From positions 1-64,000 of the forward strand of contig NZ_JAHMHW010000025.1 in assembly GCF_020169515.1 (NCBI RefSeq): 64,000 nucleotides of DNA, given 5' to 3'. The notes below the pieces were generated by a model that made no database searches, was not told the origin of the DNA, and was given only the letters and a program-made list of their open reading frames with translations. This document shows, piece by piece, positions 34,667 to 43,954 of the stretch. The stretch is from Paenibacillus vietnamensis. Lineage in GTDB: Bacteria > Bacillota > Bacilli > Paenibacillales > Paenibacillaceae. Position numbers and translations under genes: made by a program. How positions within the stretch are numbered: position 1 is the stretch's first letter; each line of letters starts with the position of its first letter.

Positions 34667-36742
34667 ATGTCAAGAGAGTTCTCCTTGAAAAATACGCGTA
34701 ACATCGGGATTATGGCGCATATTGACGCTGGTAAAACCACAACTACTGAACGGATTTTGTTCTACACGGGCCGTACTCACAAAATCGGCGAGGTGCACGA
34801 AGGTGCTGCGACGATGGACTGGATGGAACAAGAACAAGAGCGCGGCATTACGATTACGTCTGCCGCGACAACCGCTCAATGGGATGGCCACCGCATTAAT
34901 ATTATCGACACCCCGGGACACGTTGACTTCACAGTTGAAGTTGAACGCTCCCTGCGCGTATTGGACGGGGCCGTTGGGGTTTTCAGTGCGAAGGAAGGCG
35001 TTGAGCCGCAGTCTGAGACTGTATGGCGTCAAGCTGACCGTTACGGCGTTCCACGTATCGCTTACATCAATAAAATGGACATCATTGGTGCAGACTTCCT
35101 GAATGTTGTTAAAGACATGCGCGAGCGTCTGCAAGCTAATGCGGTAGCGATCCAATTGCCGATCGGCGCCGAGTCTGATTTCTTGGGCGTAATCGATATC
35201 ATCGAACGCGTAGCATACAAGTACAAAGATGATCTCGGTAAAGACCCTGAGAAAGTCGAAATTCCTGCAGAATATGCAGATCAAGTTGAAGAGCTTCGTT
35301 TGGAGCTCATCGAGAAAGTGGCAGAACTTGATGAAGAGCTGACTATGAAGTATCTTGAAGGTGAAGAAATCACTATTCCTGAGCTTAAAGCAGCACTTCG
35401 CAAAGGCGTTTGCGAAGTTAAAATCTTCCCGGTTATCGCTGGCTCCTCGTACCGTAACAAAGGTGTTCAAATGATGTTGGATGCGGTAGTTGACTACCTT
35501 CCTTCCCCGCTTGACGTACCGGCTATCAAAGGTACTACAGAAGACGGAGAAGAAGGCGTGCGTCATTCTTCCGACGAAGAGCCGTTTGCGGCTTTGGCAT
35601 TCAAAATCATGACGGACCCTTATGTCGGTAAACTGACGTTCTTCCGTGTATACTCGGGTATTCTTAAATCCGGTTCGTATGTTCTTAATGCAACTAAGAA
35701 CAAACGTGAGCGGATCGGACGTATCCTGCAAATGCACGCGAACAGCCGTCAGGAAATCTCGGAAGTTTACTCGGGCGATATCGCCGCTGCGGTTGGTCTT
35801 AAAGATACAATCACCGGCGACACGCTTTGCGATGAGAAGAACGTTATCGTTCTTGAATCGATGAACTTCCCTGAGCCTGTTATCTCGGTTGCTATCGAAC
35901 CAAAAACGAAAGCTGACCAAGACAAACTAGGCATCGCGATTTCCAAGCTTGCTGAAGAAGATCCTACTTTCCGTGCACACACGGACGAAGAAACGAATCA
36001 AACGATCATTTCCGGTATGGGTGAGCTTCACCTTGAAATCCTCGTTGACCGTATGCTTCGTGAATTCAAAGTTGAGACAAACGTTGGTAAACCTCAGGTT
36101 GCTTACCGTGAAACGTTCCGTCAAGCTGCGAAGGTCGAAGGTAAGTTCGTTCGTCAGTCCGGCGGTAAAGGTCAGTTCGGTCATTGTTGGGTTGAGTTTA
36201 CTCCACAAGAGCCAGGCGCTGGTTTCGCATTTGAAAGCAAGGTTGTCGGCGGCGCAATTCCGCGTGAGTTTATTGCTCCTATCCAAGCGGGTATTGAAGA
36301 GTCGATGAAGAACGGCGTTATCGCCGGCTTCCCGCTCGTTGACGTTAAAGCAACCGTTGTTGACGGATCGTACCATGATGTCGACTCCTCGGAGATGGCG
36401 TTTAAAATTGCAGGATCTTTGGCGCTTAAAGCTGCTAAAGAGAAATGTAAGCCAGTTTTGCTCGAACCAATCATGAAGGTGGAAGTTACTGTTCCTGAAG
36501 AGTACATGGGCGACGTTATGGGCATGCTGAACTCCCGTCGTGGTCGTATCGAAGGTATGGATACTCGCGCAGGCGCGCAAATTATCCGTGCTAAGGTACC
36601 TCTCTCCGAGATGTTCGGTTATTCCACAACACTTCGTTCGGGTACGCAAGGACGTGGCGTATTCTCCATGGAACTCTCACATTATGAAGAAGTTCCAAAA
36701 TCGATTGCTGAGGAAATCATTGCTAAACACAAAGGTGAGTAA
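34667..36742 (+). CDS. fusA: elongation factor G
   Basis: GTPase that drives translocation and, with RRF, ribosome recycling. The 691-residue protein has the P-loop AHIDAGKTTTTERIL (residues 17-31), the DTPGHVDF switch II region near 81-88 and NKMD near 136. Domains II to V follow in order, with the domain IV tip HDVDSSEMAFK (about 573-583). ATG at 34667 follows GAAGGGAG, 29 bases after rpsG. Confidence 0.97.
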   Translation: MSREFSLKNTRNIGIMAHIDAGKTTTTERILFYTGRTHKIGEVHEGAATMDWMEQEQERGITITSAATTAQWDGHRINIIDTPGHVDFTVEVERSLRVLDGAVGVFSAKEGVEPQSETVWRQADRYGVPRIAYINKMDIIGADFLNVVKDMRERLQANAVAIQLPIGAESDFLGVIDIIERVAYKYKDDLGKDPEKVEIPAEYADQVEELRLELIEKVAELDEELTMKYLEGEEITIPELKAALRKGVCEVKIFPVIAGSSYRNKGVQMMLDAVVDYLPSPLDVPAIKGTTEDGEEGVRHSSDEEPFAALAFKIMTDPYVGKLTFFRVYSGILKSGSYVLNATKNKRERIGRILQMHANSRQEISEVYSGDIAAAVGLKDTITGDTLCDEKNVIVLESMNFPEPVISVAIEPKTKADQDKLGIAISKLAEEDPTFRAHTDEETNQTIISGMGELHLEILVDRMLREFKVETNVGKPQVAYRETFRQAAKVEGKFVRQSGGKGQFGHCWVEFTPQEPGAGFAFESKVVGGAIPREFIAPIQAGIEESMKNGVIAGFPLVDVKATVVDGSYHDVDSSEMAFKIAGSLALKAAKEKCKPVLLEPIMKVEVTVPEEYMGDVMGMLNSRRGRIEGMDTRAGAQIIRAKVPLSEMFGYSTTLRSGTQGRGVFSMELSHYEEVPKSIAEEIIAKHKGE

Positions 36743-36849
36743 TCGCTTTTGTATGAACATTTAGCTTTATGGCCGTTATCTAAGTTTGTTTGCAAACTAG
36801 ATGCCGGCCCACACATAAAACTAAGATATATTGAGGAGGCTCAAGTTCA

Positions 36850-38040
<1,191 letters not shown>

Positions 38041-38071
38041 TTCAACGCGGCTTAGCCGCTGAGAATGAAAA

Positions 38072-38098
38072 AGCTCTCACTCCGGTGGGGGCTTTTTT
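38072..38098 (+). terminator. rho-independent terminator after tuf
   Basis: AGCTCTCAC (38072-38080) pairs with GTGGGGGCT (38085-38093, two G-U pairs) around a four-base loop, followed by five T residues. Confidence 0.9.
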
Positions 38099-38156
38099 AT
38101 GTTTTTCCAGCTTTTAGTCACAATTTCCTATACTTATTTTTACAGCTAACTGAGGA

Positions 38157-38186
38157 TTGACTCGACATGTTAGGCGCCTTTAATAT
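38157..38186 (+). promoter_or_regulatory. possible promoter of the ABC importer cassette
   Basis: TTGACT at 38157-38162 and TAATAT at 38181-38186 are separated by 18 bases, about 85 bases before the lipoprotein gene. No T-box, riboswitch or operator palindrome was recognised in the leader. Confidence 0.5.
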
Positions 38187-38269
38187 TAAGAAATAGATTG
38201 GACTTGTCCGAACAGCCTATATAAGCTTCAAGCGATGACGAGTGACAACTGGAGAGGAGTTTAAAAGGG

Positions 38270-39304
38270 ATGAATAAAAAGTTTTGGATCGGCATTGCCC
38301 TGACATCGGTGATGCTTCTGACTGCCGCATGCGGCGCAAGTAAAAGCAATACGGGTGGTGCGAATGAAGGCGTGGGCGGCGAATCGGAAAAATCGTATAC
38401 GATTTCGATTTCGCAAATCGTTGAGCATCCGTCGCTGGATGCGACGCGCGAGGGCTTTATTGCAGCTCTGAAGGATGCCGGAATTGAAGAGGGCAAAAAC
38501 CTGAAAATCGATTTTAACAACGCGCAAAACGATATGACAAACATTAAGACGATTTCGCAGAAAATCGCGACTAGCGACAGCGACTTGGCGCTAGGAATTG
38601 CCACGCCTTCGGCATTAAGTTTAGCGGAAGACGTTACGGATATCCCGGTGTTGTTTGCTGCCGTAACGGATCCGGTTGATGCCGGTATCGTAACCCAGCT
38701 GGAGGCTCCGGGAGGCAACATTACGGGTGCAGCGGATACGAATCCGGATGCGATTAAACAAACGATGGATTTTATCGCGAAAGAGCTTACGGATGTTAAG
38801 AAAGTTGGTTTGGTCATCAACGAAGGTGAAACAAACGCCGTTGTCATGGCCAAATATGCGGAAGAAGCGTTAAAAGCCCATAACATCGAGCTTGTTAAAG
38901 CTCCGATCGCCAACACGTCTGAAGTACAGCAGGCTGCGGAGTCTCTCGTAGGACGCGTAGATGCTATTTATATTACGCTCGACAACAACGTCGTTACCGG
39001 TGCTGATGCCATTATCGAAGTAGCTAATGCCAACGATATTCCTTTCTTCTCCGCGGACCGGGATACGGTTGAGAAGGGCGCTTTTGCAACAGTCGGATTC
39101 AAATATTACGATCATGGTTATGAAGTAGGACAGATGGCGGTCGAAATTTTGAAGAACGGCAAAAAACCGGGTGAAATGGATATCACCGTTCCGCAGAAGC
39201 TCGATTTTATCCTGAACCTGAAAGCCGCTGCCGAGCAGGGGATTACGGTAACCGATGCAATGAAGAGCTACGTGAAGGATCAAGAAAACAACATCATTGA
39301 GTAA
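38270..39304 (+). CDS. ABC transporter substrate-binding lipoprotein (TrpX/COG2984-type)
   Basis: A 344-residue extracellular binding protein anchored by lipid: the N-terminal Lys-containing hydrophobic signal ends in a lipobox (LTAACG) with the modified Cys at residue 21, followed by a Ser/Asn/Gly-rich linker. The mature part has the two-lobed type I periplasmic-binding fold, recognised by IVEHPSLDATREGF and by a VLFAAVTDPVDAGIV segment near residue 130. Family members bind aromatic amino acids or other small organic ligands in characterised cases; the ligand here is unknown. ATG at 38270 follows GGAGAGGAG. First gene of a three-gene importer. Confidence 0.85.
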   Translation: MNKKFWIGIALTSVMLLTAACGASKSNTGGANEGVGGESEKSYTISISQIVEHPSLDATREGFIAALKDAGIEEGKNLKIDFNNAQNDMTNIKTISQKIATSDSDLALGIATPSALSLAEDVTDIPVLFAAVTDPVDAGIVTQLEAPGGNITGAADTNPDAIKQTMDFIAKELTDVKKVGLVINEGETNAVVMAKYAEEALKAHNIELVKAPIANTSEVQQAAESLVGRVDAIYITLDNNVVTGADAIIEVANANDIPFFSADRDTVEKGAFATVGFKYYDHGYEVGQMAVEILKNGKKPGEMDITVPQKLDFILNLKAAAEQGITVTDAMKSYVKDQENNIIE

Positions 39305-39397
39305 TCAGGTCTCACTTGGATAAAATAATATCAAATTCGTGCGGGGTGAGCGCTTATCGGCTTCACCCCGTTCGTTCGGTAAAGGAGTGGCATTCAT

Positions 39398-40312
39398 ATG
39401 CTCACATCACTTACGGGAGCCGTAGAGAGCGGACTTTTGTACGCTTTAATGGCTCTGGGTGTTTTTATAACATTTCGTATTCTGGATTTTCCCGATTTGA
39501 CGGTAGACGGAAGCTTTACGACCGGTGCGGCTATCGGCGCGGTGATGACGGTAAATGGTACGGCACCATGGATCGCTGTACTCTGTGCCTTTGCGGGAGG
39601 AGCTCTGGCCGGAACCTGTACGGGGTTATTGCATACCAAAGGAAAGATTAACGGATTGCTTGCCGGCATTATTATGATGATCGCACTATATTCGATCAAC
39701 TTACGGATCCTGGGCAAACCAAATGTTTCCTTGCGGAATATGGATAATTTTTTTAATAACGTCTCCGTTATGATTGTGATGATTGTTATTGCAGTTGCGG
39801 TTAAGCTGCTGATTGATTTGTTTTTTAAAACGGACATTGGACTCAGCCTACGTGCAACCGGCGATAATGCCCGCATGATCCGCAGCTTCGGTGCGAATAC
39901 GGATGTAACGACGATCTTTGGTGTCGCTCTTTCTAATGCGCTTGTTGCGACTTCCGGCGCCTTGGTAGCGCATTATCAGAAATTCGCGGACAACAATATG
40001 GGGATCGGGATGATTGTCATTGGACTCGCTTCGGTCATTATAGGTGAGGCTATTTTCGGGGCGCGTACGATTTTCAGAGCGACGCTTGCGGTTGTTCTCG
40101 GCTCTCTTGTCTATCGGATTATCTATGCTCTGGCGCTGCGCATTGAGTGGCTCGAAGCATCGGATATGAAACTGATTACTGCAGTCATTATTATTTTCGC
40201 ATTGGTCGTTCCTTCGACCAGACGCCTGATTAAACAAAAGAACATTGCAAGGAAACGTACGGCGGAAATGCTGGCGTCGCTTGGCAAAGCGCCTTCGGGA
40301 GGTGGACGTTAA
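39398..40312 (+). CDS. ABC transporter permease (COG4120-type)
   Basis: A 304-residue membrane subunit with about eight hydrophobic segments. The sequence ITFRILDFPDLTVDGSF (about residues 25-41) is a typical signature of this permease family, related to branched-chain amino acid permeases. A Gln/Lys/Arg-rich cytoplasmic C-terminus follows. It pairs with the lipoprotein upstream and overlaps the ATPase gene by one base (TAATG). ATG at 39398 follows AAAGGAG. A hairpin CGGGGTGAGCG/CGCTTATCGGCTTCACCCCG lies in the spacer before it (about 39341-39370). Confidence 0.85.
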   Translation: MLTSLTGAVESGLLYALMALGVFITFRILDFPDLTVDGSFTTGAAIGAVMTVNGTAPWIAVLCAFAGGALAGTCTGLLHTKGKINGLLAGIIMMIALYSINLRILGKPNVSLRNMDNFFNNVSVMIVMIVIAVAVKLLIDLFFKTDIGLSLRATGDNARMIRSFGANTDVTTIFGVALSNALVATSGALVAHYQKFADNNMGIGMIVIGLASVIIGEAIFGARTIFRATLAVVLGSLVYRIIYALALRIEWLEASDMKLITAVIIIFALVVPSTRRLIKQKNIARKRTAEMLASLGKAPSGGGR

Positions 40313-41106
40313 TGCTTGAAATTTTGAACGTCTCCAAGCTGTTTAACCCGGGTACGGTTGATGAAAAAACAGCGCTCGTCGGCGCGAATCTGACGATGAA
40401 GCCCGGCGATTTTGTTACGGTGATCGGGAGCAACGGGGCCGGAAAATCAACTTTAATGAATATTATTTCAGGTGTTATGAAGCCGGATGCAGGCGCTGTA
40501 AAAATTGACGGACAAGATGTATCCGCATTGTCGGAGCACGGGCGCAGCCGGTGGATCGGGCGCGTGTTTCAGGATCCGATGGCCGGCACGGCTCCGCGCA
40601 TGACGATCGAAGAAAATATGGCCATCGCATATACGCGGGACAAGTCGCGAGGCTTTTCTTTTGGCGTTACGCGCGCGAAGCGTGCGATATTCAAGCAGGA
40701 GCTGCAGAGGCTCGGTATCGGCCTTGAGAATCGTCTGGGCGCGAAAGTCGGGCTCCTGTCCGGCGGTGAGCGTCAGGCGCTGAGCTTGCTGATGGCCACT
40801 TTTACACGGCCGCAAATTCTGTTGCTCGATGAACATACGGCAGCGCTTGATCCGGCAAGAGCCGAGCTGATTACAGAGCTGACGGAAACCATCGTGCGGG
40901 ATATGAAGCTGACGACGCTAATGGTCACCCATAACATGGAGCAAGCTATTCGTCTCGGCAATCGGCTCATTATGATGGACAAGGGACGGATTATTCTCGA
41001 TGTTCCTGAGGAACGCAAGAAGGATCTCACCGTAGAGCAGCTGCTTGGGGAGTTTGAACGGATTAGCGGGAAGAAGCTGGCTGATGATCGGATCGTGCTG
41101 GGGTAG
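40312..41106 (+). CDS. ABC transporter ATP-binding protein (COG1101-type)
   Basis: A 264-residue ATPase that energises the importer. Walker A GSNGAGKST (about residues 42-50), the ABC signature LSGGERQALSL (about 149-159), Walker B ILLLDEHTAALDP (about 169-181; note His in the position after Glu) and the switch HN in MVTHNMEQA are all present. ATG at 40312 shares its A with the permease stop. The last two bases of its stop codon are also the first bases of the palindrome that follows. Confidence 0.9.
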   Translation: MLEILNVSKLFNPGTVDEKTALVGANLTMKPGDFVTVIGSNGAGKSTLMNIISGVMKPDAGAVKIDGQDVSALSEHGRSRWIGRVFQDPMAGTAPRMTIEENMAIAYTRDKSRGFSFGVTRAKRAIFKQELQRLGIGLENRLGAKVGLLSGGERQALSLLMATFTRPQILLLDEHTAALDPARAELITELTETIVRDMKLTTLMVTHNMEQAIRLGNRLIMMDKGRIILDVPEERKKDLTVEQLLGEFERISGKKLADDRIVLG

Positions 41107-41265
41107 GTTAGACTAGAACTGCGCTGCGCGAGCCATTTGATCTTCCAATCGCCTTGAAGCCCCATTCTTCTGATTTCCTTGGATAGGTGAAGAATGGTGT
41201 TCAAAAGCGACCGCTTCGCTTTTCCAGATTCAAATGGCTCACTCCGCTCCATCTTCGTCTAACCT
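41105..41265. repeat. 161-bp palindromic element with long terminal inverted repeats
   Basis: The first 36 bases (beginning AGGTTAGAC, ending GAGCCATTTGA) match the reverse complement of the last 36 bases (ending GTCTAACCT) at roughly three quarters of positions. The pairing resumes inward: TTGAAGCCCCATTCTTC (41154-41170) with GAAGAATGGTGTTCAA (41189-41204). The element abuts the stop codon of the ATPase gene and has no coding frame of note. It resembles a non-autonomous palindromic repeat or a long RNA hairpin; family unknown. Confidence 0.7.
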
Positions 41266-41278
41266 TCTATAATAATAA

Positions 41279-41318
41279 AAAAACACAGCGTCTCTATTTG
41301 TCGCTGCGTTTTTTATTT
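41279..41318 (+). terminator. rho-independent terminator after the ABC cassette
   Basis: AAAAACACAGCG (41279-41290) pairs with CGCTGCGTTTTT (41302-41313, one mismatch), continuing into a T-rich run. The A-rich left side means it could act in both directions. Confidence 0.85.
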
Positions 41319-41662
41319 TTAAGAGAGATTATATTCAATCCGCTGAATCATTGATGTCATTAATCTAATGCATCTGATAGGAATTTTGCTGGTGTGATTT
41401 GGCGGTGTATTTTAAGGTGCTGAATTGATTATAATCAATAAGGACATTTAACGTGATCGGACATAACAGACGATATGGAACAGTGCTAAGCTGATGAACT
41501 TGAGTGCTTCCTATGTTCATCTACCGAACAACGTGTACTCATAGAGTAGTTAGAAGCTTCAATTATATAAGGGAAGCAATATCCACAACAGGACAGCCGA
41601 CCTGCAGCTGTCAGGAAGTTTCCTTTCCCGCTTGAGTGAACTTTTAATGTTTTTTTTGAATG

Positions 41663-41797
41663 TGTAGCGAAGCAAAGCTGGAATCGAGTCCGGAGAGTTT
41701 ACGTGCTGCTCTTGAAACCATGATTTATCCTTTAAATGTAATAATAAAAATCATGGTATCAAAGCATGCCGAGGACCGATTCCAGCGTAGCGTAGTG
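41663..41797. repeat. second palindromic element upstream of the S10 promoter
   Basis: CTGGAATCG (41678-41686) pairs with CGATTCCAG (41777-41785), and ACCATGATTT (41717-41726) with AAATCATGGT (41748-41757), with partial pairing between. Bases 41319-41662 and 41798-41854 hold no gene or other feature that I can support. Confidence 0.6.
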
Positions 41798-41854
41798 AAA
41801 ATATCCTAAAAAATCATTTAGAGTTTCGCTCAAGCAATTCAATCAATATTCTTG

Positions 41855-41883
41855 TTGCATTTGCCTATTCAATTCGGTATAAT
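41855..41883 (+). promoter_or_regulatory. sigma-A promoter of the S10 operon
   Basis: TTGCAT at 41855-41860 and a perfect TATAAT at 41878-41883 are separated by exactly 17 bases. It is the only strong promoter before the long ribosomal protein run. Confidence 0.85.
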
Positions 41884-41912
41884 ATTGACTGTTGGTCTGA
41901 CGTTGCGATGAT

Positions 41913-41973
41913 GTGAGAGGTTGCCGACACACCCGGCCCCTTTGCCATGGGGCATGTGCCAGGGTTTTCTCAC
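41913..41973 (+). promoter_or_regulatory. structured leader of the S10 operon
   Basis: Three nested pairings enclose the segment: GTGAGA (41913-41918) with TCTCAC (41968-41973), CACA (41928-41931) with TGTG (41955-41958), and GCCCC (41936-41940) with GGGGC (41949-41953). The structure begins about 20 bases after the predicted transcription start and lies 45 bases ahead of rpsJ. It is a good candidate for autogenous control of the operon; the regulator is unknown from sequence. Confidence 0.6.
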
Positions 41974-42018
41974 GGAGTATGTCCGATAATAAATTGGGCG
42001 ATAGAAGGAGGGACTTAT

Positions 42019-42327
42019 ATGGCAAAGCAAAAGATTCGTATCCGCTTGAAAGCATACGATCACAGAATTCTTGACCAATCCGCAGAGAAAATCGTTGAAA
42101 CTGCAAAACGTTCCGGTGCAGGCGTATCCGGGCCGATTCCGTTGCCAACGGAAAAGCAAATCATCACTATTCTCCGTGCGGTGCACAAGTACAAGGATTC
42201 CCGGGAACAATTCGAAATGCGCACTCATAAGCGTTTGATCGATATTGTGAACCCAACGCCGCAAACGGTTGATGCGTTGATGCGCCTGGATCTGCCATCC
42301 GGTGTAGATATCGAAATCAAACTGTAA
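42019..42327 (+). CDS. rpsJ: 30S ribosomal protein S10
   Basis: Small-subunit head protein, also NusE in antitermination. The 102-residue protein starts MAKQKIRIRLKAYDHRILDQ and keeps SGPIPLPTEK (about 40-49). ATG at 42019 follows GAAGGAGGG. First gene of the S10 cluster, behind the structured leader at 41913-41973. Confidence 0.97.
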   Translation: MAKQKIRIRLKAYDHRILDQSAEKIVETAKRSGAGVSGPIPLPTEKQIITILRAVHKYKDSREQFEMRTHKRLIDIVNPTPQTVDALMRLDLPSGVDIEIKL

Positions 42328-42368
42328 TAACAGCATACGTGATTATAGAAAGGGAATGAGGTGTCAAC

Positions 42369-42992
42369 ATGAAAGGTATCTTAGGGAAAAAACTTGGTAT
42401 GACTCAAGTGTTTACCGCTGAAGGTAACGTTGTTCCAGTAACGGTTATCGAAGCTGGTCCTTGCGTAGTACTTCAAAAGAAAGACCAAGAGAACGATGGC
42501 TACGAAGCCGTTCAACTCGGTTTCTCCGATAAGAAAGAACAAAGATCGATCAAGCCAGAGATCGGCCACGCTAAGAAAGCTGGCGCGACTCCTAAGCGCT
42601 ACGTTCGTGAGATTCGCGGCATTAACCTGCCTGATTACGAAGTTGGCCAACAAGTGAAAGCTGACCTTTTCGCAGCTGGCGAATTCGTTGACGTAACAGG
42701 TATTTCGAAAGGTAAAGGCTTTGCCGGCGTTATCAAACGTTGGGGACAAAGCACTGGACCTATGTCCCACGGTTCCCGCTACCACCGCGGACCAGGTTCG
42801 ATGGGCTCGATCCAAGCGAACCGCGTACCGAAAGGTAAGCGCCTGCCAGGACATATGGGGACTGAAACAGTTACCATTCAAAAGCTTGAAGTTATCCGTG
42901 TAGATGCAGAACGCAACGTAATCCTCGTTAAAGGATCGATCCCTGGTCCCAAGAACGGATTCGTTAAAGTTAAACAAACGGTTAAGAACTAA
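42369..42992 (+). CDS. rplC: 50S ribosomal protein L3
   Basis: Early-assembly protein near the peptidyl transferase centre. The 207-residue product starts MKGILGKKLGMTQVF and has the conserved RGPGSMG loop (about residues 141-147) with RVPKGKRLPGHMG after it. ATG at 42369 follows GGGAATGAGGTG. It is followed after 28 bases by rplD. Confidence 0.97.
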   Translation: MKGILGKKLGMTQVFTAEGNVVPVTVIEAGPCVVLQKKDQENDGYEAVQLGFSDKKEQRSIKPEIGHAKKAGATPKRYVREIRGINLPDYEVGQQVKADLFAAGEFVDVTGISKGKGFAGVIKRWGQSTGPMSHGSRYHRGPGSMGSIQANRVPKGKRLPGHMGTETVTIQKLEVIRVDAERNVILVKGSIPGPKNGFVKVKQTVKN

Positions 42993-43020
42993 TTGCTCTT
43001 AAAGAAAGGAGGAACAAGAA

Positions 43021-43644
43021 ATGCCAAAAGTAACAGTATTCAACGTGAGCGGCGCTCAAGTAGGCGAAGTTGAATTGGCTGAATCGGTATTCGGTATCCA
43101 GCCAAACACTCACGTTCTGCACAGCGCAGTCGTTCTTCAGCAAGCTGCTGAACGTCAGGGTACGCACAAAACGAAAGGACGCTCCGAAGTACGCGGCGGC
43201 GGTCGTAAGCCTTGGAAACAAAAAGGCACAGGCCGTGCTCGTCAAGGCAGCATTCGCTCCCCGCAGTGGGTTGGCGGCGGTACGGTATTCGGACCGACTC
43301 CACGCACATATGGCTTCAAGCTCCCTAAGAAAGTTCGTCGTCTTGCGATCAAATCCGCATTGTCTTCGAAAGTTATTGCGAGCGAAATTATCGTTCTTGA
43401 TCAACTGACATTCGCGGCTCCTAAGACGAAAGAATTTGCATCGATCCTTAACAACCTTAAAGTTGACCGTAAGGCTCTTGTCGTAACGGCTAACTATGAA
43501 GATAACGTAGCATTGTCCGCTCGTAACATTCCAGGTGTGAAGTTCGTCGCTGCTGACGGCATCAATGTTCTGGATGTATTGGTACATGACAAGCTGATCA
43601 TTACCAAAGAAGCGGTAGAGAAAGTACAGGAGGTGCTTGCGTAA
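43021..43644 (+). CDS. rplD: 50S ribosomal protein L4
   Basis: Its extended loop lines the exit tunnel; in enterobacteria L4 also represses the S10 operon. The 207-residue protein has the loop sequence GGGRKPWKQKGTGRARQGSIRSP (quoted in part, about 60-82) with the residues linked to macrolide response in wild-type form. ATG at 43021 follows AAAGGAGG. The stop overlaps the rplW start by one base. Confidence 0.97.
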   Translation: MPKVTVFNVSGAQVGEVELAESVFGIQPNTHVLHSAVVLQQAAERQGTHKTKGRSEVRGGGRKPWKQKGTGRARQGSIRSPQWVGGGTVFGPTPRTYGFKLPKKVRRLAIKSALSSKVIASEIIVLDQLTFAAPKTKEFASILNNLKVDRKALVVTANYEDNVALSARNIPGVKFVAADGINVLDVLVHDKLIITKEAVEKVQEVLA

Positions 43645-43937
43645 TGAAAAATCCACGCGATATTATCAAGCGCCCGGTTATTACTGAACGTACCAGCGAT
43701 TTCATGGTTAACAAACGTTACGTATTCGAAGTTGATCTTCGTGCGAACAAAACCGAAATCAAAAATGCAATCGAACAAATCTTCAAAGTAAAAGTAACCG
43801 GCGTTAACACAATGCGTGTAGCGGGTAAACCGAAACGTTATGGTAAACATAGCGGCTACAGACCGGATTGGAAAAAAGCTATCGTTCAGCTTAGCGCTGA
43901 CAGCAAAGAACTCGAGTTCTTTGAAACGTCTGTATAG
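43644..43937 (+). CDS. rplW: 50S ribosomal protein L23
   Basis: Forms the docking site for trigger factor and SRP at the tunnel exit. The 97-residue protein starts MKNPRDIIKRPVITERT and contains NKTEIKNAIEQIFKVKVTGVNTM (quoted in part) near residue 30. The ATG shares its A with the rplD stop, showing translational coupling; AGGAGGTG lies inside the end of rplD. Confidence 0.96.
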   Translation: MKNPRDIIKRPVITERTSDFMVNKRYVFEVDLRANKTEIKNAIEQIFKVKVTGVNTMRVAGKPKRYGKHSGYRPDWKKAIVQLSADSKELEFFETSV

Positions 43938-43954
43938 AAAAGGAGGGAATCGAA

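Noticed and set aside
38100..38269. Possible T-box or riboswitch ahead of the ABC importer
   Set aside because: No TGGNACCGCG element, no terminator hairpin and no known riboswitch core could be found in the 170-base leader.
41319..41662. Possible small genes in the long tuf-cassette/rpsJ gap
   Set aside because: Short frames exist but none has a ribosome-binding site, sensible composition or domain. The stretch is AT-rich and looks non-coding.
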